From Chthoniobacterales bacterium (GTDB lineage Bacteria; Verrucomicrobiota; Verrucomicrobiia; Chthoniobacterales; Terrimicrobiaceae), in NCBI GenBank assembly GCA_014879575.1, contig JACSRU010000095.1:18968-82967 (forward strand): a stretch of DNA of 64,000 nucleotides. Reading direction: 5' to 3'. Shown in pieces: positions 26,601-35,178 of this stretch. A program made the translations under genes and the position numbers. Numbering within the stretch: the first letter of the stretch is position 1; the number at the start of each line of letters is the position of its first letter. The notes below the pieces were generated by a model. The model worked only from the letters and a program-made list of their open reading frames with translations. It did no database searches and had not been told where the DNA came from.

Positions 26601-27332
26601 GACGACCTGGTATTGCTTGACGAATCCGCCAACCGGCGCGACTTCGCTCACTCCCTCGACTGCGGTGAGTTCGTAGCGCAGATACCAGTCCTGCAGGCTG
26701 CGCAAATCGGCCAGATCGATGTCCGGGTGGATCAGGGGTGTCCCGTCGAGAGGGCATTTCTCCATGCCGGGGAATGTCCGCTGGAGCACGAGTCGCTCCC
26801 TGTCGGCATCGGAGGCTTCCGCCGGACTCGTGTAGTAACGTCCGGTCTCGGGATCATGCCACAAACCGCCAGGGTGCTCAGCGCAGTAAGGGCCTGTGGT
26901 CAGCACATATTGAAAGATCCACCCCACGCCGGTGGCGTCTGGTCCGAGCTGCGGCGCGACGCCGGAGGGCAATCGGTTGGAGACGGAATTCAGCTGCTCT
27001 AGCACGCGGCTGCGTGCCCAATAGATGTCGGTGCCGTCTTCGAAAATCACATACACGAAGCTCGTTCCAAACATGCTGTAGCCGCGGACGACCTTCGCGT
27101 AAGGCACCGCGAGCATGGCGGTGGTGAGCGGATAGGTCACCTGATCCTCGACGATTCTGGGAGCCTGTCCGGCATATTCCGTGCGGATCACGACTTGCAC
27201 GTCGGACAGATCGGGAATGGCGTCGACCGTGATGTTTTTTGCGGAATACCAGCCTCCGGCAATCAGGAAACCGCAGAGCAACAACACCATCACGCGGTTG
27301 CGCACGCACCAATCGATGAGTTTCTCGATCAT
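23631..27332 (-). CDS. cusA: CusA-type Cu(I)/Ag(I) RND efflux pump with extra Cys-containing insert
   Basis: A 1233-aa inner-membrane proton antiporter. The start is ATG 27332 (MIEKLIDWCVRNRVMV), overlapping the cusB stop by ATGA; the track's 49 upstream codons are an artefact. The TM4 signature GGIAISIGVMVDSSIIMVEN matches the Cu/Ag class (HME4) rather than the DFG-type Zn/Co class. TM bundles are visible at residues about 10-30, 400-600, 700-730 and near the C-terminus. An unusual ~65-residue insert (about 145-210) containing PYCAEHPGG and KCPLDGTPL sits between GVGWIFQYVL and DLADLRSLQDW, two blocks normally nearly adjacent in CusA. It is the last gene of a twelve-gene copper cluster and forms a CusCBA tripartite pump with its neighbours. 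Confidence 0.92.
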   Translation of the reverse strand: MIEKLIDWCVRNRVMVLLLCGFLIAGGWYSAKNITVDAIPDLSDVQVVIRTEYAGQAPRIVEDQVTYPLTTAMLAVPYAKVVRGYSMFGTSFVYVIFEDGTDIYWARSRVLEQLNSVSNRLPSGVAPQLGPDATGVGWIFQYVLTTGPYCAEHPGGLWHDPETGRYYTSPAEASDADRERLVLQRTFPGMEKCPLDGTPLIHPDIDLADLRSLQDWYLRYELTAVEGVSEVAPVGGFVKQYQVVVDPVQLRAYDIPLQKVRMAIQRSNLDVGGRLIEQSETEYMVRGLGYLGTLNPEETAAASESGRRIEDVRSEKALEELRSIALGVNESGAPIRLADVAEVRLGPDIRRGIAEWNGEGEVVGGTIVMRFGENAKRTIENVREKLATLEAGLPPGVAIDIAYDRSDLIERAVETLRHTLTEEVLVVAFVCILFLLHARSALVAAFVLPTGVLATLTVMHLLGINANIMSLGGIAISIGVMVDSSIIMVENAHKFLEIERHRVAAGAAPRPRTEIIADAAKEVGPSLFFALLIIVVSFLPIFVLGEQSGRLFKPLAFTKTFAMGAGALLAVTVIPVLMTLFVTERTLPAGWTRRRRLATYLGIIIIPAILLFMLPLPGVEISRWLLAGGWAVLSSLILLPQRIPDEDRNPISRVLEAIYNPAFSLVMRFKWLTLLVAVALLAATWYPLSRLGSEFMPPLEEGDLLYMPTTDPGIGVTKAKEILQQTDKLLTKFPEVQSVFGKIGRAETATDPAPISMLETTITLHRDKSKWRRVRVPRFYDSWPQWARWFPEKLWPSTRPLTTDEIIYGYEIPDGNGGHLHVPGMNDAVQIPGLTNAWTMPIRTRIDMLSTGIRTPIGIKFMGSDLATLADLANEAANALKTDPLTAPYTTSAFPEKSVGGNYFDIEIDREAISRYGLLVGDVQDVIMTALGGMTVTSTVEGLERYPVNVRYPSELRDTIEAVRQTLVATPSGAQVPLAQLAEITIRKGPPMVKSENARLTSWVYVDIANIDVGTYVEQAKEVVARAVPMPPGTTVVWSGQYEYMQKASERLRIAIPLALVGIILLLYLSTRSWLRVSIILLAVPFSLIGAIWFLYLMEYNLSLAVWVGLIALAGLDAETGAVMLLYLDTSFNRFRSEGRLNNREDLWHAVHDGAVKRIRPKTMTVMSTFVGLLPLLWAEGAGADTMRRLAVPMIGGLASSFLLELLIYPVIYYLARQRAVDSLPSRNLICSN

Positions 27333-29119
27333 GGCTGGCTGGAGGCGATGGTTGCGGCCGGCACGATCTCCCGTTCGTCGAAGCATTCGAGCATGCGCTG
27401 GCCCATGTAGGGATTGCGAACGTCCTCTCCCGTCTGGAGCCACACGGCCCCGCCCTGGTCCTTGAGAAACATCGGACAACGCAGGGCGAGGAGCGGCTTA
27501 TTCGGTTCTGAAGGCGCTCCCGTGGCCAGAACGAGATCCCTGAATGGCACGCTCAGCCGGCCAAATGCCAGCCGTGCCTCCGCGAGGTCGCCGGCTTGTT
27601 GGACACGGTTTGCCTCTGTCTCGATGAGCTTCAATTCCTCATTCCGCTCGTGCCAGAAATGCGGATTGTCCGGGATCTGGGTCGAGGAGAGCGCGTTGAT
27701 GTCCTGAGAAAAACTGGCGGCGGCGGCCGCCACTCCCTCCAACGAATCCTGGGCGAGTCGGTCCTGAATGGTGAGGTAGGCATCCAAGGCTTTGCGCAGA
27801 GCACCGGCAGCCGGCTTCGAGAGGGCGATTGTCTGGGAAGTGCTGGTCTCGATCTGCGCGCTCTGTTCAGCGGCGGATTCTCCCTTGAGCATTTTTGCCA
27901 GCGCCTCTCGCATGTTCGCCTCGCTATCGAGAAGAAACTGCCCGGATGTGACGACTTTCTCGCCGGGCGTCAGTCCTGAAAGAATCTGGATCATTCCATC
28001 GCCGGAGCTCACGCCGGTTTCCACCGTGCGTGGCTCGAATTTCCCTTCGTCGAGACTGACGAAGGCGACTTGCCGCCGACCGGTATCGATCACTGCCGAC
28101 CGCGGGACCAAGGTGGCGGTTGCGGCGAGACGACCTTCCAGTTCGACATTGGCGAACATTCCCGGTTTGAGGAGACGCTGGGGATTGTCGAACTCCAGAC
28201 GAACCTGCGCTTCTCGCGTCTTCGTATCGAGGTATGGATAAATGTAGGAGACGCGTCCTCTGAAGGTCTGACCAGGGATGTAAGGAAGCGACATCTCGGC
28301 TTCCTGGCCTTCTTCGATAAAGGGCAGTTGATACTCGTAAACCGTGGCGATGACCCAGACCCGCGAAAGATCGGCTATCCGGTAGACTCGCATGCCCGGA
28401 TCGACCTTCATTCCTTCATTCGCATGCTTCTCGGTGACGACCCCGTTGAATGGACTGAGAATCTGCAGCGTCTTCGTGGCGCCGTTCTTGGCGAGAGCCT
28501 CGATCTGCGCATTGGTGACGTCCAGATATTCGAGGCGCTTTCGGGCCGCCTCGAGCAACGTGCGATCTCCGCCACGCCGGGCGACGAGGTAGTCTTCCTG
28601 AGCGGAATAGAGTTGCGGTGAGTAAACCGAGAAAAGCGGCTCTCCTTCCCGCACGGGCGCACCCAGGGAATCGACATGGATCTTTTCGATCCAGCCCGAG
28701 ACCTTTGTGTTCACATCGCGGACATTCTCCTCGTCATAGGCCACGATACCCACGGTGCGAGTCGTCTTGATCAGCGGCCCCTCGACTACATCGGCGACGC
28801 GCACGCCCATGTTTTGCACGACGATGGGATTGATGGCGATCTCACCGGCGAACTTGGCGGGGTCGAGCGGCACGAGATCCATCCCGCAGATCGGGCACTG
28901 CCCGGGCTCGGGCATGATGATCCATGGATGCATCCCGGAAATCCAATACTGGGTTTTTCCATCCGATTTGGTGGCGCTCGATGCTTCCGGTTTGGAATCG
29001 CTTTGGAGAATTCGAGGCGCGAAAAGCCAGCCGACCACCACGAGCATGAGCAGCGTCGCGGCGACCAGCACCGCACGGAGGCGATGGGGATGCCGGTGAG
29101 AACTCGTATCTTGTTTCAT
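27329..29119 (-). CDS. cusB: CusB-type periplasmic adaptor with heavy-metal-binding domain
   Basis: A 596-aa membrane-fusion protein, start ATG 29119 (MKQDTSSHRH). A membrane anchor lies at about 14-36, and a heavy-metal-binding domain at about 58-86 (YWISGMHP...CPICGMDLVPLD). Adaptor blocks follow: VSGWIEKIHVDSLGAPVREG, a helical hairpin, SPFNGVVTEKHANEGMKV, and the barrel region LPYIPGQTFRGRVSYIYPYLD. About 100 extra C-terminal residues form a helical DUF3347-like region ending with CPMFLKDQGGAVWLQ. Adaptors of this class bind Cu(I)/Ag(I) through methionines and hand it to CusA. It overlaps cusA by ATGA and lies 2 nt downstream of cusC. Confidence 0.9.
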   Translation of the reverse strand: MKQDTSSHRHPHRLRAVLVAATLLMLVVVGWLFAPRILQSDSKPEASSATKSDGKTQYWISGMHPWIIMPEPGQCPICGMDLVPLDPAKFAGEIAINPIVVQNMGVRVADVVEGPLIKTTRTVGIVAYDEENVRDVNTKVSGWIEKIHVDSLGAPVREGEPLFSVYSPQLYSAQEDYLVARRGGDRTLLEAARKRLEYLDVTNAQIEALAKNGATKTLQILSPFNGVVTEKHANEGMKVDPGMRVYRIADLSRVWVIATVYEYQLPFIEEGQEAEMSLPYIPGQTFRGRVSYIYPYLDTKTREAQVRLEFDNPQRLLKPGMFANVELEGRLAATATLVPRSAVIDTGRRQVAFVSLDEGKFEPRTVETGVSSGDGMIQILSGLTPGEKVVTSGQFLLDSEANMREALAKMLKGESAAEQSAQIETSTSQTIALSKPAAGALRKALDAYLTIQDRLAQDSLEGVAAAAASFSQDINALSSTQIPDNPHFWHERNEELKLIETEANRVQQAGDLAEARLAFGRLSVPFRDLVLATGAPSEPNKPLLALRCPMFLKDQGGAVWLQTGEDVRNPYMGQRMLECFDEREIVPAATIASSQP

Positions 29120-29121
29120 GA

Positions 29122-30495
29122 TCAGTTGGAAAGTTTGAGGTTCTTGGAGAGGTTGGAACTGAGAGGGACTCCGACGGCACGTTCGAGTTCCGCGAAAGCT
29201 CGGAGATAGCCGGCCGTGCGGTCGATTCTCCCGATTTCCGCCGTGAGATACGCCCGCTGGACGTCGAGAAGATCGGTGAGCGAAACGGTCCCACTCCCGT
29301 ATCCGGAGATGGTTGATTCCCACGCCTGCCGCGCCTGCGGGAGAATCTCGCGAATGTATCGATCACGCTGCTCGCGCATGGTGCGGGCCATCGCATAGGC
29401 CGCCTGCACGTTGGCGCTCACGTCTGCGGCGAGCTGGGCACGACGCGCCTGCGACGAGCCGAGACGGGCCGTGGCCGAACGTTTCTGGGCACCGAGCTTG
29501 TCCCACCAGATCGGGACGTTGACTGCAACTGTGCCCATGATGGGATCGCTTCCGTTGTCCGGGGTGTCCGGCATCACCGTGCTGCTATCGAGGATCGTGT
29601 AGTCGAATCCGAAGGTGACGTCAGGATAGTATTCCAAAGCGGCGGCGCGGACGGCTAGTTCGTCCCGACTGATGGCGGCCTGAGCCGCTTTCAGTTCCTG
29701 ATTCGCTTCGATCGACCACTTCATCAACTCGACGAGGCTCGGCAACGGCGGAAGCTCCGGTTGCGTATAGCGGGCGATCGCAGCGTCAGGCTCGGCGATA
29801 CCGCGAAGGGCGGCCATCCGGGCCACGATCCCCGTGCGCTCAGCGTCGATCTGGGCGATCCGGGTGGAGATTTCCTCAGCGGCGACATCTGCCCGGATGA
29901 TGTTGGCGAGCGAGCCCTGATTCGTTTCCACCAGCGCCTTGGCGGACGCAGCACTCTTGCGGAGCAGCGCTTCCTGATCCCGCAGGATCACGATGGCTTC
30001 ATCCGCTCGATAGAGGTCGGCCAGCAAAGTCCGCCCTTGCGCGAAGACGTCCCGCATCGCGCCGCGAAATTTCCAGAACGCCACCTGTGCATCCGCTGCC
30101 GAGCGGGCCTTGGCGGTGCCGAGCTTTCCTGGAAACGGGATTTTTTGCGAGATGCCGAAGCGCTGCCGCATCGCGCCGACGCGTGTCTGCACGCTGGTGA
30201 AATAATAGCCATAGCTCACCATGGGGTCCGGCAGGGAGGCGACGACCTCCGGCATTTCCGCCATGGCCGCCCATTCGAGGCGCGTGGATTCTATGCCTGG
30301 ATTCGTAACCAGCGCCTCGGCTAAAAACTGGTCAGCTGGATTTGCCGCAGGCTGCTCGGCTCGCAAGGCGGATACGCCCGCCATCGCCGCCAAAACGGAA
30401 TACAATAGTAGGGAAGATGGTTTCAAAATAAGAATTTCGGTGCATGGATGGAAGGAAGAGCTACTGACAAAATCGACAGAACTCACAGTGAGCAT
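29122..30495 (-). CDS. cusC: CusC-like TolC-family outer-membrane channel
   Basis: 457 aa from ATG 30495. An internal TTG about 25 codons later would place the signal peptide (KPSSLLLYSVLAAMAGVSALRAE) right at the N-terminus and may be the true start. The TolC pattern of long amphipathic helices is clear: an LPDPMVSYGYYF segment, ISQKIPFPGKLGTAKARS, and the second repeat DVTFGFDYTILD...VNVPIWWDKLGAQKRSATAR. No lipobox cysteine was seen, unlike E. coli CusC. It forms the outer-membrane part of the Cu/Ag tripartite pump. Confidence 0.85.
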   Translation of the reverse strand: MLTVSSVDFVSSSSFHPCTEILILKPSSLLLYSVLAAMAGVSALRAEQPAANPADQFLAEALVTNPGIESTRLEWAAMAEMPEVVASLPDPMVSYGYYFTSVQTRVGAMRQRFGISQKIPFPGKLGTAKARSAADAQVAFWKFRGAMRDVFAQGRTLLADLYRADEAIVILRDQEALLRKSAASAKALVETNQGSLANIIRADVAAEEISTRIAQIDAERTGIVARMAALRGIAEPDAAIARYTQPELPPLPSLVELMKWSIEANQELKAAQAAISRDELAVRAAALEYYPDVTFGFDYTILDSSTVMPDTPDNGSDPIMGTVAVNVPIWWDKLGAQKRSATARLGSSQARRAQLAADVSANVQAAYAMARTMREQRDRYIREILPQARQAWESTISGYGSGTVSLTDLLDVQRAYLTAEIGRIDRTAGYLRAFAELERAVGVPLSSNLSKNLKLSN

Positions 30496-30888
30496 ACGCG
30501 CCTCTCAAGGCAGCATCCAAGCGATGTGAAATGGCATGTACGTCGAGGAGCCTTGAGAATCCACATGCTCATCGCATCACTGGACACCATGAGATTGAGC
30601 ATTCACAAGACATACCCCCTGAAACGAAAAGTTTTTGCAGATCCCTCAAACTTTTCAGTTTAAAGAGGCTGGACGAACCCGACGATTAGGAAAGGAAGGA
30701 CCTCAATGATCGCGAGGGGAGCATGCGCGAACAAGCCGTGGCGATGTTCGTGAATATGGTAGTCGCAGGAAGGACGGAGCGCGCTGTGAGAGAAGTTGGA
30801 GACGCGCAGGAGTTCTGCGATGGTGCGACGTCTGGCGATTCAGCCGAATGCGAGGGATCGCCAGAGCGAATGCTTGGCGTGGCAAAAT
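30496..30888. promoter_or_regulatory. 393-bp spacer upstream of cusC with a perfect inverted repeat
   Basis: No convincing gene. A 9-bp perfect inverted repeat GAAAAGTTT / AAACTTTTC at 30626-30656 lies about 130 bp upstream of cusC and about 230 bp downstream of the glutaredoxin-MauE gene. It could be an operator of the cus promoter or a weak terminator for the upstream genes; no T run decides this. The 60-aa minus-strand ORF at 30703-30885 is not supported. Confidence 0.4.
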
Positions 30889-31626
30889 TTAAGCCATCTT
30901 GACGATCATCCACACGGACATTGCGATCATCATCAGATTCTCGGTGAGCGAGATGAAGCCGAGCGGCACGCTGCTTCCGCCGCCGACGCACGCGCATTTG
31001 AGGTCGCGTTTCTCTATATAGACCGCCTTGAATACGGAGATCGCGCCAACCGTGCTGACAACGAGCGCCGCCGGAGCGGCGACCCAGGTCGCCAGTCCGG
31101 CAATCATGAGAATGCCGGCACCTGCCTCAACGAACGGATAGACGTAGGAATACGGCACGTAGTGGCGGGCGATGAGGTCGTACTGAACGAAGCCGGTCGC
31201 GAAGGCCAGCAGGTCTTGAAGTTTCAAAATGCCGAGGACGCACATGCTGAAGGCGACGAAGAGTTCCAGAACCCGGATGACCGAGAGCGACTCCTGTGTG
31301 GTCCAGCAGGTGGTCAGAGCCATTAGGAACGTGACGGTGAACACGGCGATAACCGGCTGATAAGTCGTTCCTTTCTTGGGGTCGGGGCCTTTGCCCAGAT
31401 GCTTCCGGAGCGCGTCGTAACCGCCGAGATGTTTTCCCTCGAGGAAGATTTGGGGCGTCTCGTCGTAACCGTGCTCTTTCTTGTATTCCTCGTTCGCCTC
31501 TATCGTCTGGAGGTGATGGTCTTCGACCTCGTAGCCACTTCGTTTCAAGAGGTCCCAGGCTTTGATTCCCCATGGGCACAGGTGGTCGGGGGTGACCATT
31601 CGGTAAATCGTCGCGTGTTTTTTCAT
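30889..31626 (-). CDS. Glutaredoxin-MauE membrane fusion protein
   Basis: A 245-aa protein. The N-terminal ~80 residues are glutaredoxin-like: ATIYRMVTPDHLCPWGIKAW has a single active-site Cys (CPWG, where a dithiol enzyme has CPxC), and DETPQIFLEGKHLGGYDALR is the cis-Pro/glutathione-side block. The remainder is a four-helix MauE/DoxX-type redox membrane protein ending LKCACVGGGSSVPLGFISLTEN with a CxC pair. Family knowledge: MauE proteins pass reducing equivalents across the membrane for periplasmic disulfide handling. Next to copper oxidation genes it may maintain thiols or handle copper. Substrate is unknown. Confidence 0.8.
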   Translation of the reverse strand: MKKHATIYRMVTPDHLCPWGIKAWDLLKRSGYEVEDHHLQTIEANEEYKKEHGYDETPQIFLEGKHLGGYDALRKHLGKGPDPKKGTTYQPVIAVFTVTFLMALTTCWTTQESLSVIRVLELFVAFSMCVLGILKLQDLLAFATGFVQYDLIARHYVPYSYVYPFVEAGAGILMIAGLATWVAAPAALVVSTVGAISVFKAVYIEKRDLKCACVGGGSSVPLGFISLTENLMMIAMSVWMIVKMA

Positions 31627-31642
31627 GGGTTTTCGTTCGCGA

Positions 31643-32092
31643 TTATTGATTTTCTAACTCCGCAATGAGGGACTTCATTTCGGCAATTTCTTCGCGCTGA
31701 GCCTTGATGATCCCGTCGGCGAGTTTGCGGACTCGCGGGTCGGTGATCGTCGCCCGCTCGCTGGTCATGATGGCGATGGAGTGATGGGGAATCATCGCTT
31801 TCATGTAGTCCACCTCGTTGATCGTCGCCTGGCTCCTGACCAGCCAGAGGCTCAGAGCGAAAACCGCCGCGCTGCCTCCAAGGATGGCGAGGTTCATACT
31901 GCGGTCCGTATACATGTTGAGCATGAACCCAAGCATGACGACGCCCATGGCTGCGCCCATGACGATGGCCATATAAACGCGGGTCTCGCTGAAGGTGACG
32001 TGGTCGAGCGCGTAGGTGTTCGTATACATCAGCAGGAACATCACGACGGTCGAAGTGAGGATCATCAGTCCGAATTTGAGGTAGGGCTTCAT
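31643..32092 (-). CDS. DUF305 membrane protein
   Basis: A 149-aa protein with three to four N-terminal TM helices (about 5-25, 38-58, 66-84) and a short C-terminal DUF305 segment: YMKAMIPHHSIAIMTSE...DPRVRKLADGIIKAQREEI. The HH...M pattern is the conserved part of DUF305, found repeatedly in copper-resistance clusters and suspected to bind copper. It is 17 nt upstream of the glutaredoxin-MauE gene and 62 nt downstream of the multicopper oxidase. Confidence 0.8.
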   Translation of the reverse strand: MKPYLKFGLMILTSTVVMFLLMYTNTYALDHVTFSETRVYMAIVMGAAMGVVMLGFMLNMYTDRSMNLAILGGSAAVFALSLWLVRSQATINEVDYMKAMIPHHSIAIMTSERATITDPRVRKLADGIIKAQREEIAEMKSLIAELENQ

Positions 32093-32153
32093 AGCAACGG
32101 GTTTTCGCAGACGCTTCCCATGCTTCGTGTCTGCAAGCCTCCCCGCGCCCCTG

Positions 32154-33554
32154 TTACACGGAATTGATGCCGTCGCGTCTCAGATCCTCCTTCACTGCGA
32201 CCGTGGCTTCCGTGCCCGGCGGGTTCTCATACCAACCGCCGTAGAGGAAATCGGAGCCCTTCGCCGGATCGAGGTCTCCGAGGTCTTCACGGATTTTCAC
32301 GTTGGTATACATTCCGCCCATCGTGATGTAGCCGTGAGGGCCGGGTGAGCCGACCATCGGGACGCTGTTACCGGGGATGCGCATCCCCATGTCTCCCATA
32401 TCGCCCATGCCAACTTCACCCATCGTCATGTAACCGGGAAGGAAGGTGCGCACCTGCTTGTCGAGCTTGCCGGGATCGACGCCGATGAGGTTCGGCACGC
32501 CGTGCCCCATCTGATTCATGACGTGGTGGGTCATGTGGCAATGCATGGCCCAGTCACCGGGGTTGTCGGCGAGGAACTCGACGGTGCGGGTGCTGCCCAC
32601 CGGAACAAGGACCGTCGTTTCCGGCCATTGGCCGGCCTCGGGAATCGGACCGCCGTCCGTTTCGATGAGTTTCCACGCGTGGCCGTGGACATGGATCGGG
32701 TGATGATCCATCGCGGAAAGATTTCCGATGCGAATGCGCACCCGGTCTCCCAGCTTCGCCAGCAAGGGCGCTGTGCCCGGATAGGCGCGTCCGTTGAAGG
32801 TGAGAATATTGAACTCCGTCATCTCGTTCGGGTCGGGTCGGCGAGTCCCAGGCACGATTTTCCACTCGCTGAGCATGTAGGTATAGTCGCGATCGGGCTG
32901 CGGCCTCTTTGGTTCGCGGGGGTGGACGATGAACATGCCGAGCATCCCGAGTGCCATCTGCGTCATCTCGTCGTGGTGCGAGTGATACATGTAGGTGCCG
33001 TGCTGCCAGACGGTGAACTCGTATTTGAACGTCTCGCCCGGCTGGATCGGCACCTGGCTCAAGCCCCCGACGCCATCCATCCCGCTCGGAATCAACAGGC
33101 CGTGCCAGTGAATGCTCGTTGCTGCAGGAAGGCGATTGGTCACGTAGATGCGGATGTGATCGCCCTCGACACACTCGATGGTCGGCCCGTGAACGCTGCC
33201 GTTGAATCCCCAGCAGAGCGCACGCAACTCGTCGTTCGCCTCCGTTTTCGGAACAAACACATGGTCCACCTCTTCGCAAACGAGATGGAAGACCTTCGCC
33301 CGATCGACCACGCGGAACGGCAGAGCGGAGCCGTTGAGCGTGACGGTCGGCCGGTAGTCGCGCCCCGGCTCGCCGGGAGCCAACGGCTCGCGAGTCCATA
33401 CGGGAGAAGGCACGTATCCATCGCCTCGATAAGTCGGCGACGAGGAAGTCGGCTGCGATTGTGCGCGGAGCACGGCGGGAAGTGCCATGGCGCCAGCGGC
33501 CAGTGCGGAACCTCCGAGAAAACCGCGTCGAGTGAAAGAGTTACTTGTGTTCAT
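32154..33554 (-). CDS. Tat-exported multicopper oxidase
   Basis: A 466-aa protein. Start ATG 33554 follows from the Tat signal TRRGFLGGSALAAGAM and the ATGA overlap with the upstream TolC gene; the 222 upstream codons in the track are a shadow. Copper ligand motifs: SIHWHGL, YHSHHDEMTQM, HHPIHVHGHAW and the T1/T3 block HCHMTHHVMNQM. A Met-rich patch (MGEVGMGDMGDMGMR) near residue 400 suits Cu(I) binding, as in CueO. It probably oxidises toxic Cu(I) to Cu(II) in the periplasm. It is part of the contiguous minus-strand copper cluster. Confidence 0.9.
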   Translation of the reverse strand: MNTSNSFTRRGFLGGSALAAGAMALPAVLRAQSQPTSSSPTYRGDGYVPSPVWTREPLAPGEPGRDYRPTVTLNGSALPFRVVDRAKVFHLVCEEVDHVFVPKTEANDELRALCWGFNGSVHGPTIECVEGDHIRIYVTNRLPAATSIHWHGLLIPSGMDGVGGLSQVPIQPGETFKYEFTVWQHGTYMYHSHHDEMTQMALGMLGMFIVHPREPKRPQPDRDYTYMLSEWKIVPGTRRPDPNEMTEFNILTFNGRAYPGTAPLLAKLGDRVRIRIGNLSAMDHHPIHVHGHAWKLIETDGGPIPEAGQWPETTVLVPVGSTRTVEFLADNPGDWAMHCHMTHHVMNQMGHGVPNLIGVDPGKLDKQVRTFLPGYMTMGEVGMGDMGDMGMRIPGNSVPMVGSPGPHGYITMGGMYTNVKIREDLGDLDPAKGSDFLYGGWYENPPGTEATVAVKEDLRRDGINSV

Positions 33555-34945
33555 GGCTTGGTCGATTCGACGATTTTCTTCCCCTCCTGCGAAACGCGAT
33601 GCGGAGTGAACGTGCCACCCACTGCGCGTTCTAGCCGGACGCGGGCGATCCAGTAATCGCGGAGCGTGTCGATGTAGCCGCGTTCGGTATCGAGTTCGTC
33701 CGCCTTCGCAACGAAGAGCGCATACGGGCTGATCTGCATCGCGTTGTATTGGAGGAGCGAGCGGTTCACGACCTTGATGCGCGTGGGCAGCACGTCGTCG
33801 TGATAGAACGTGGCCTGTTCGCGCAGGCTCAGAAGCTGATCGCGGTATTGGCGAACTTCGGAACGAATATCCACCGCCAGTGCCTCGAATTTCGCCTCGG
33901 CGCGGCGCAGCTCGGATTCGCCGCGGGCAATGCGCGCCTGACCTTGATTGAAGATCGGGAGTTCGAGCCGAAAGGCGGGTCCTGCATTCAAGGCTCCGTC
34001 GATGTCGCGCTCTCCGCTGAACCCGAAGTCGAGCACCGGCACCCAGCGATAGACACGCGTGAGTCCGAGCGCGCTGACGACGCTGATCAAATCCCGATGC
34101 GCCGCGCTCAGGTCGAGCCGCTGGCTGACGGCGAGCGATTCGAGATGGTCCATGGAGACATCGAACTTCGGAGCTGGCGGAAGGTCCCCACGGATTTCCC
34201 ATGCGGTCTGCGCGCCCCACAGGCCGAGCAGCCGATTGAATTCCTCGCGGTGCGCGGCCAGCTCCGTTTGCGCACGGGCAATGTCCATCCGCCCCTGGCT
34301 GTAGGCCGATTGCATCTGGAGCAATTCGAGGTCGGTGACGTTTCCCGCCTTGAACTGCTTCTGCGCGAGATCGAGCGAGGCGGCGTTGGTCTCCTGCACG
34401 ATTTTCAATCGCCCAAGAAGCTGCTGATCCGCCTGCACCCGGAAATAGGCTTCCTTCACCTCTGCGACGAGATCGAGCACCTCCGCCGCGACGCGCATCT
34501 CGGCAGCTTCGAGTTGCTCTTCCGCGATTTTCTTTTTGAGCGGAATCATCAGGATTTGCGCGAACTCCTGAGCGATGAGCCAGCCGTAGCGATTCATCTC
34601 GCCGTCCACGACCGGGAACTGCACCTCGAAGTCCAACGATGGGTTGGGCAATGTCACAGCATCGATCACGTCAGCCTTGGCGATTCCGATGTCTTCGAAG
34701 GTCGCCTGAAGATGGCGATTATTGAGAAGAGCCACCTGCACCGCACCCGCCACGGTCAGCGGCCCCCGCAGATATTTCCGAATGTGAACCGTGGCGGCTT
34801 CACGGGTCGCGGTGTCGTTCTGCCACAGGACCACGGCATCGGTGCGGCTTTGGACCGCTTCTTCCGTCTTGGTGGCGGCATGGATGAGACTCGTCGACAC
34901 GATGAGTGTTGCTGCCGTGAAAATGGAAAGGGCTCGTTTCATCAA
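33551..34945 (-). CDS. TolC-family outer-membrane protein of the copper cluster
   Basis: 464 aa, signal peptide MMKRALSIFTAATLIVSTSLIHA. TolC-type repeats are visible: LTVAGAVQVALLNNRHLQA, TLPNPSLDFEVQFP, QADQQLLGRLKIVQETN and a second half with RLELPIFNQGQARIARGESE. It overlaps the oxidase gene by ATGA at its 3' end and the lipoprotein gene by 4 nt at its 5' end. In other copper islands a TolC protein is similarly paired with a multicopper oxidase (PcoA/CopB-like arrangement). Whether it docks CusBA or only stabilises oxidised copper export cannot be told here. Confidence 0.83.
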   Translation of the reverse strand: MMKRALSIFTAATLIVSTSLIHAATKTEEAVQSRTDAVVLWQNDTATREAATVHIRKYLRGPLTVAGAVQVALLNNRHLQATFEDIGIAKADVIDAVTLPNPSLDFEVQFPVVDGEMNRYGWLIAQEFAQILMIPLKKKIAEEQLEAAEMRVAAEVLDLVAEVKEAYFRVQADQQLLGRLKIVQETNAASLDLAQKQFKAGNVTDLELLQMQSAYSQGRMDIARAQTELAAHREEFNRLLGLWGAQTAWEIRGDLPPAPKFDVSMDHLESLAVSQRLDLSAAHRDLISVVSALGLTRVYRWVPVLDFGFSGERDIDGALNAGPAFRLELPIFNQGQARIARGESELRRAEAKFEALAVDIRSEVRQYRDQLLSLREQATFYHDDVLPTRIKVVNRSLLQYNAMQISPYALFVAKADELDTERGYIDTLRDYWIARVRLERAVGGTFTPHRVSQEGKKIVESTKP

Positions 34946-35178
34946 TGATGCATGCCGGACATCGCGGCCGGTTCGCTCGATTCGGAGCTTCTGAGAAGCG
35001 CCTCGGTTTGTTGAGTCATCGCGTCCTCACCCAGCGAACTTACGACGCCGGACGAGCCTTCGACTGCCTGCGGACTCGCGGGATGTGATGATGAAAGTGT
35101 GGGAAGCGGCGTTGTCGCGCACCCTGCTAGAACCAGGACGGCAACGCAGGCTGCGGATTTCAGGAAATCAATGCTCAT
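34942..35178 (-). CDS. Small lipoprotein
   Basis: 78 aa from ATG 35178 (the track adds 28 upstream codons). The signal peptide ends in the lipobox VLAGCATT, with lipidated Cys near residue 20. The mature part is short, Ser-rich and ends SGMHH, a possible metal-binding tail. It overlaps both the TolC gene (4 nt) and the preceding membrane-protein gene. No recognised family. Confidence 0.65.
   Translation of the reverse strand: MSIDFLKSAACVAVLVLAGCATTPLPTLSSSHPASPQAVEGSSGVVSSLGEDAMTQQTEALLRSSESSEPAAMSGMHH

Noticed and set aside
32502-33656. 384-aa plus-strand ORF antisense to the multicopper oxidase
   Set aside because: Copper-ligand motifs and the Tat signal support the minus-strand gene; the antisense frame has no motif.
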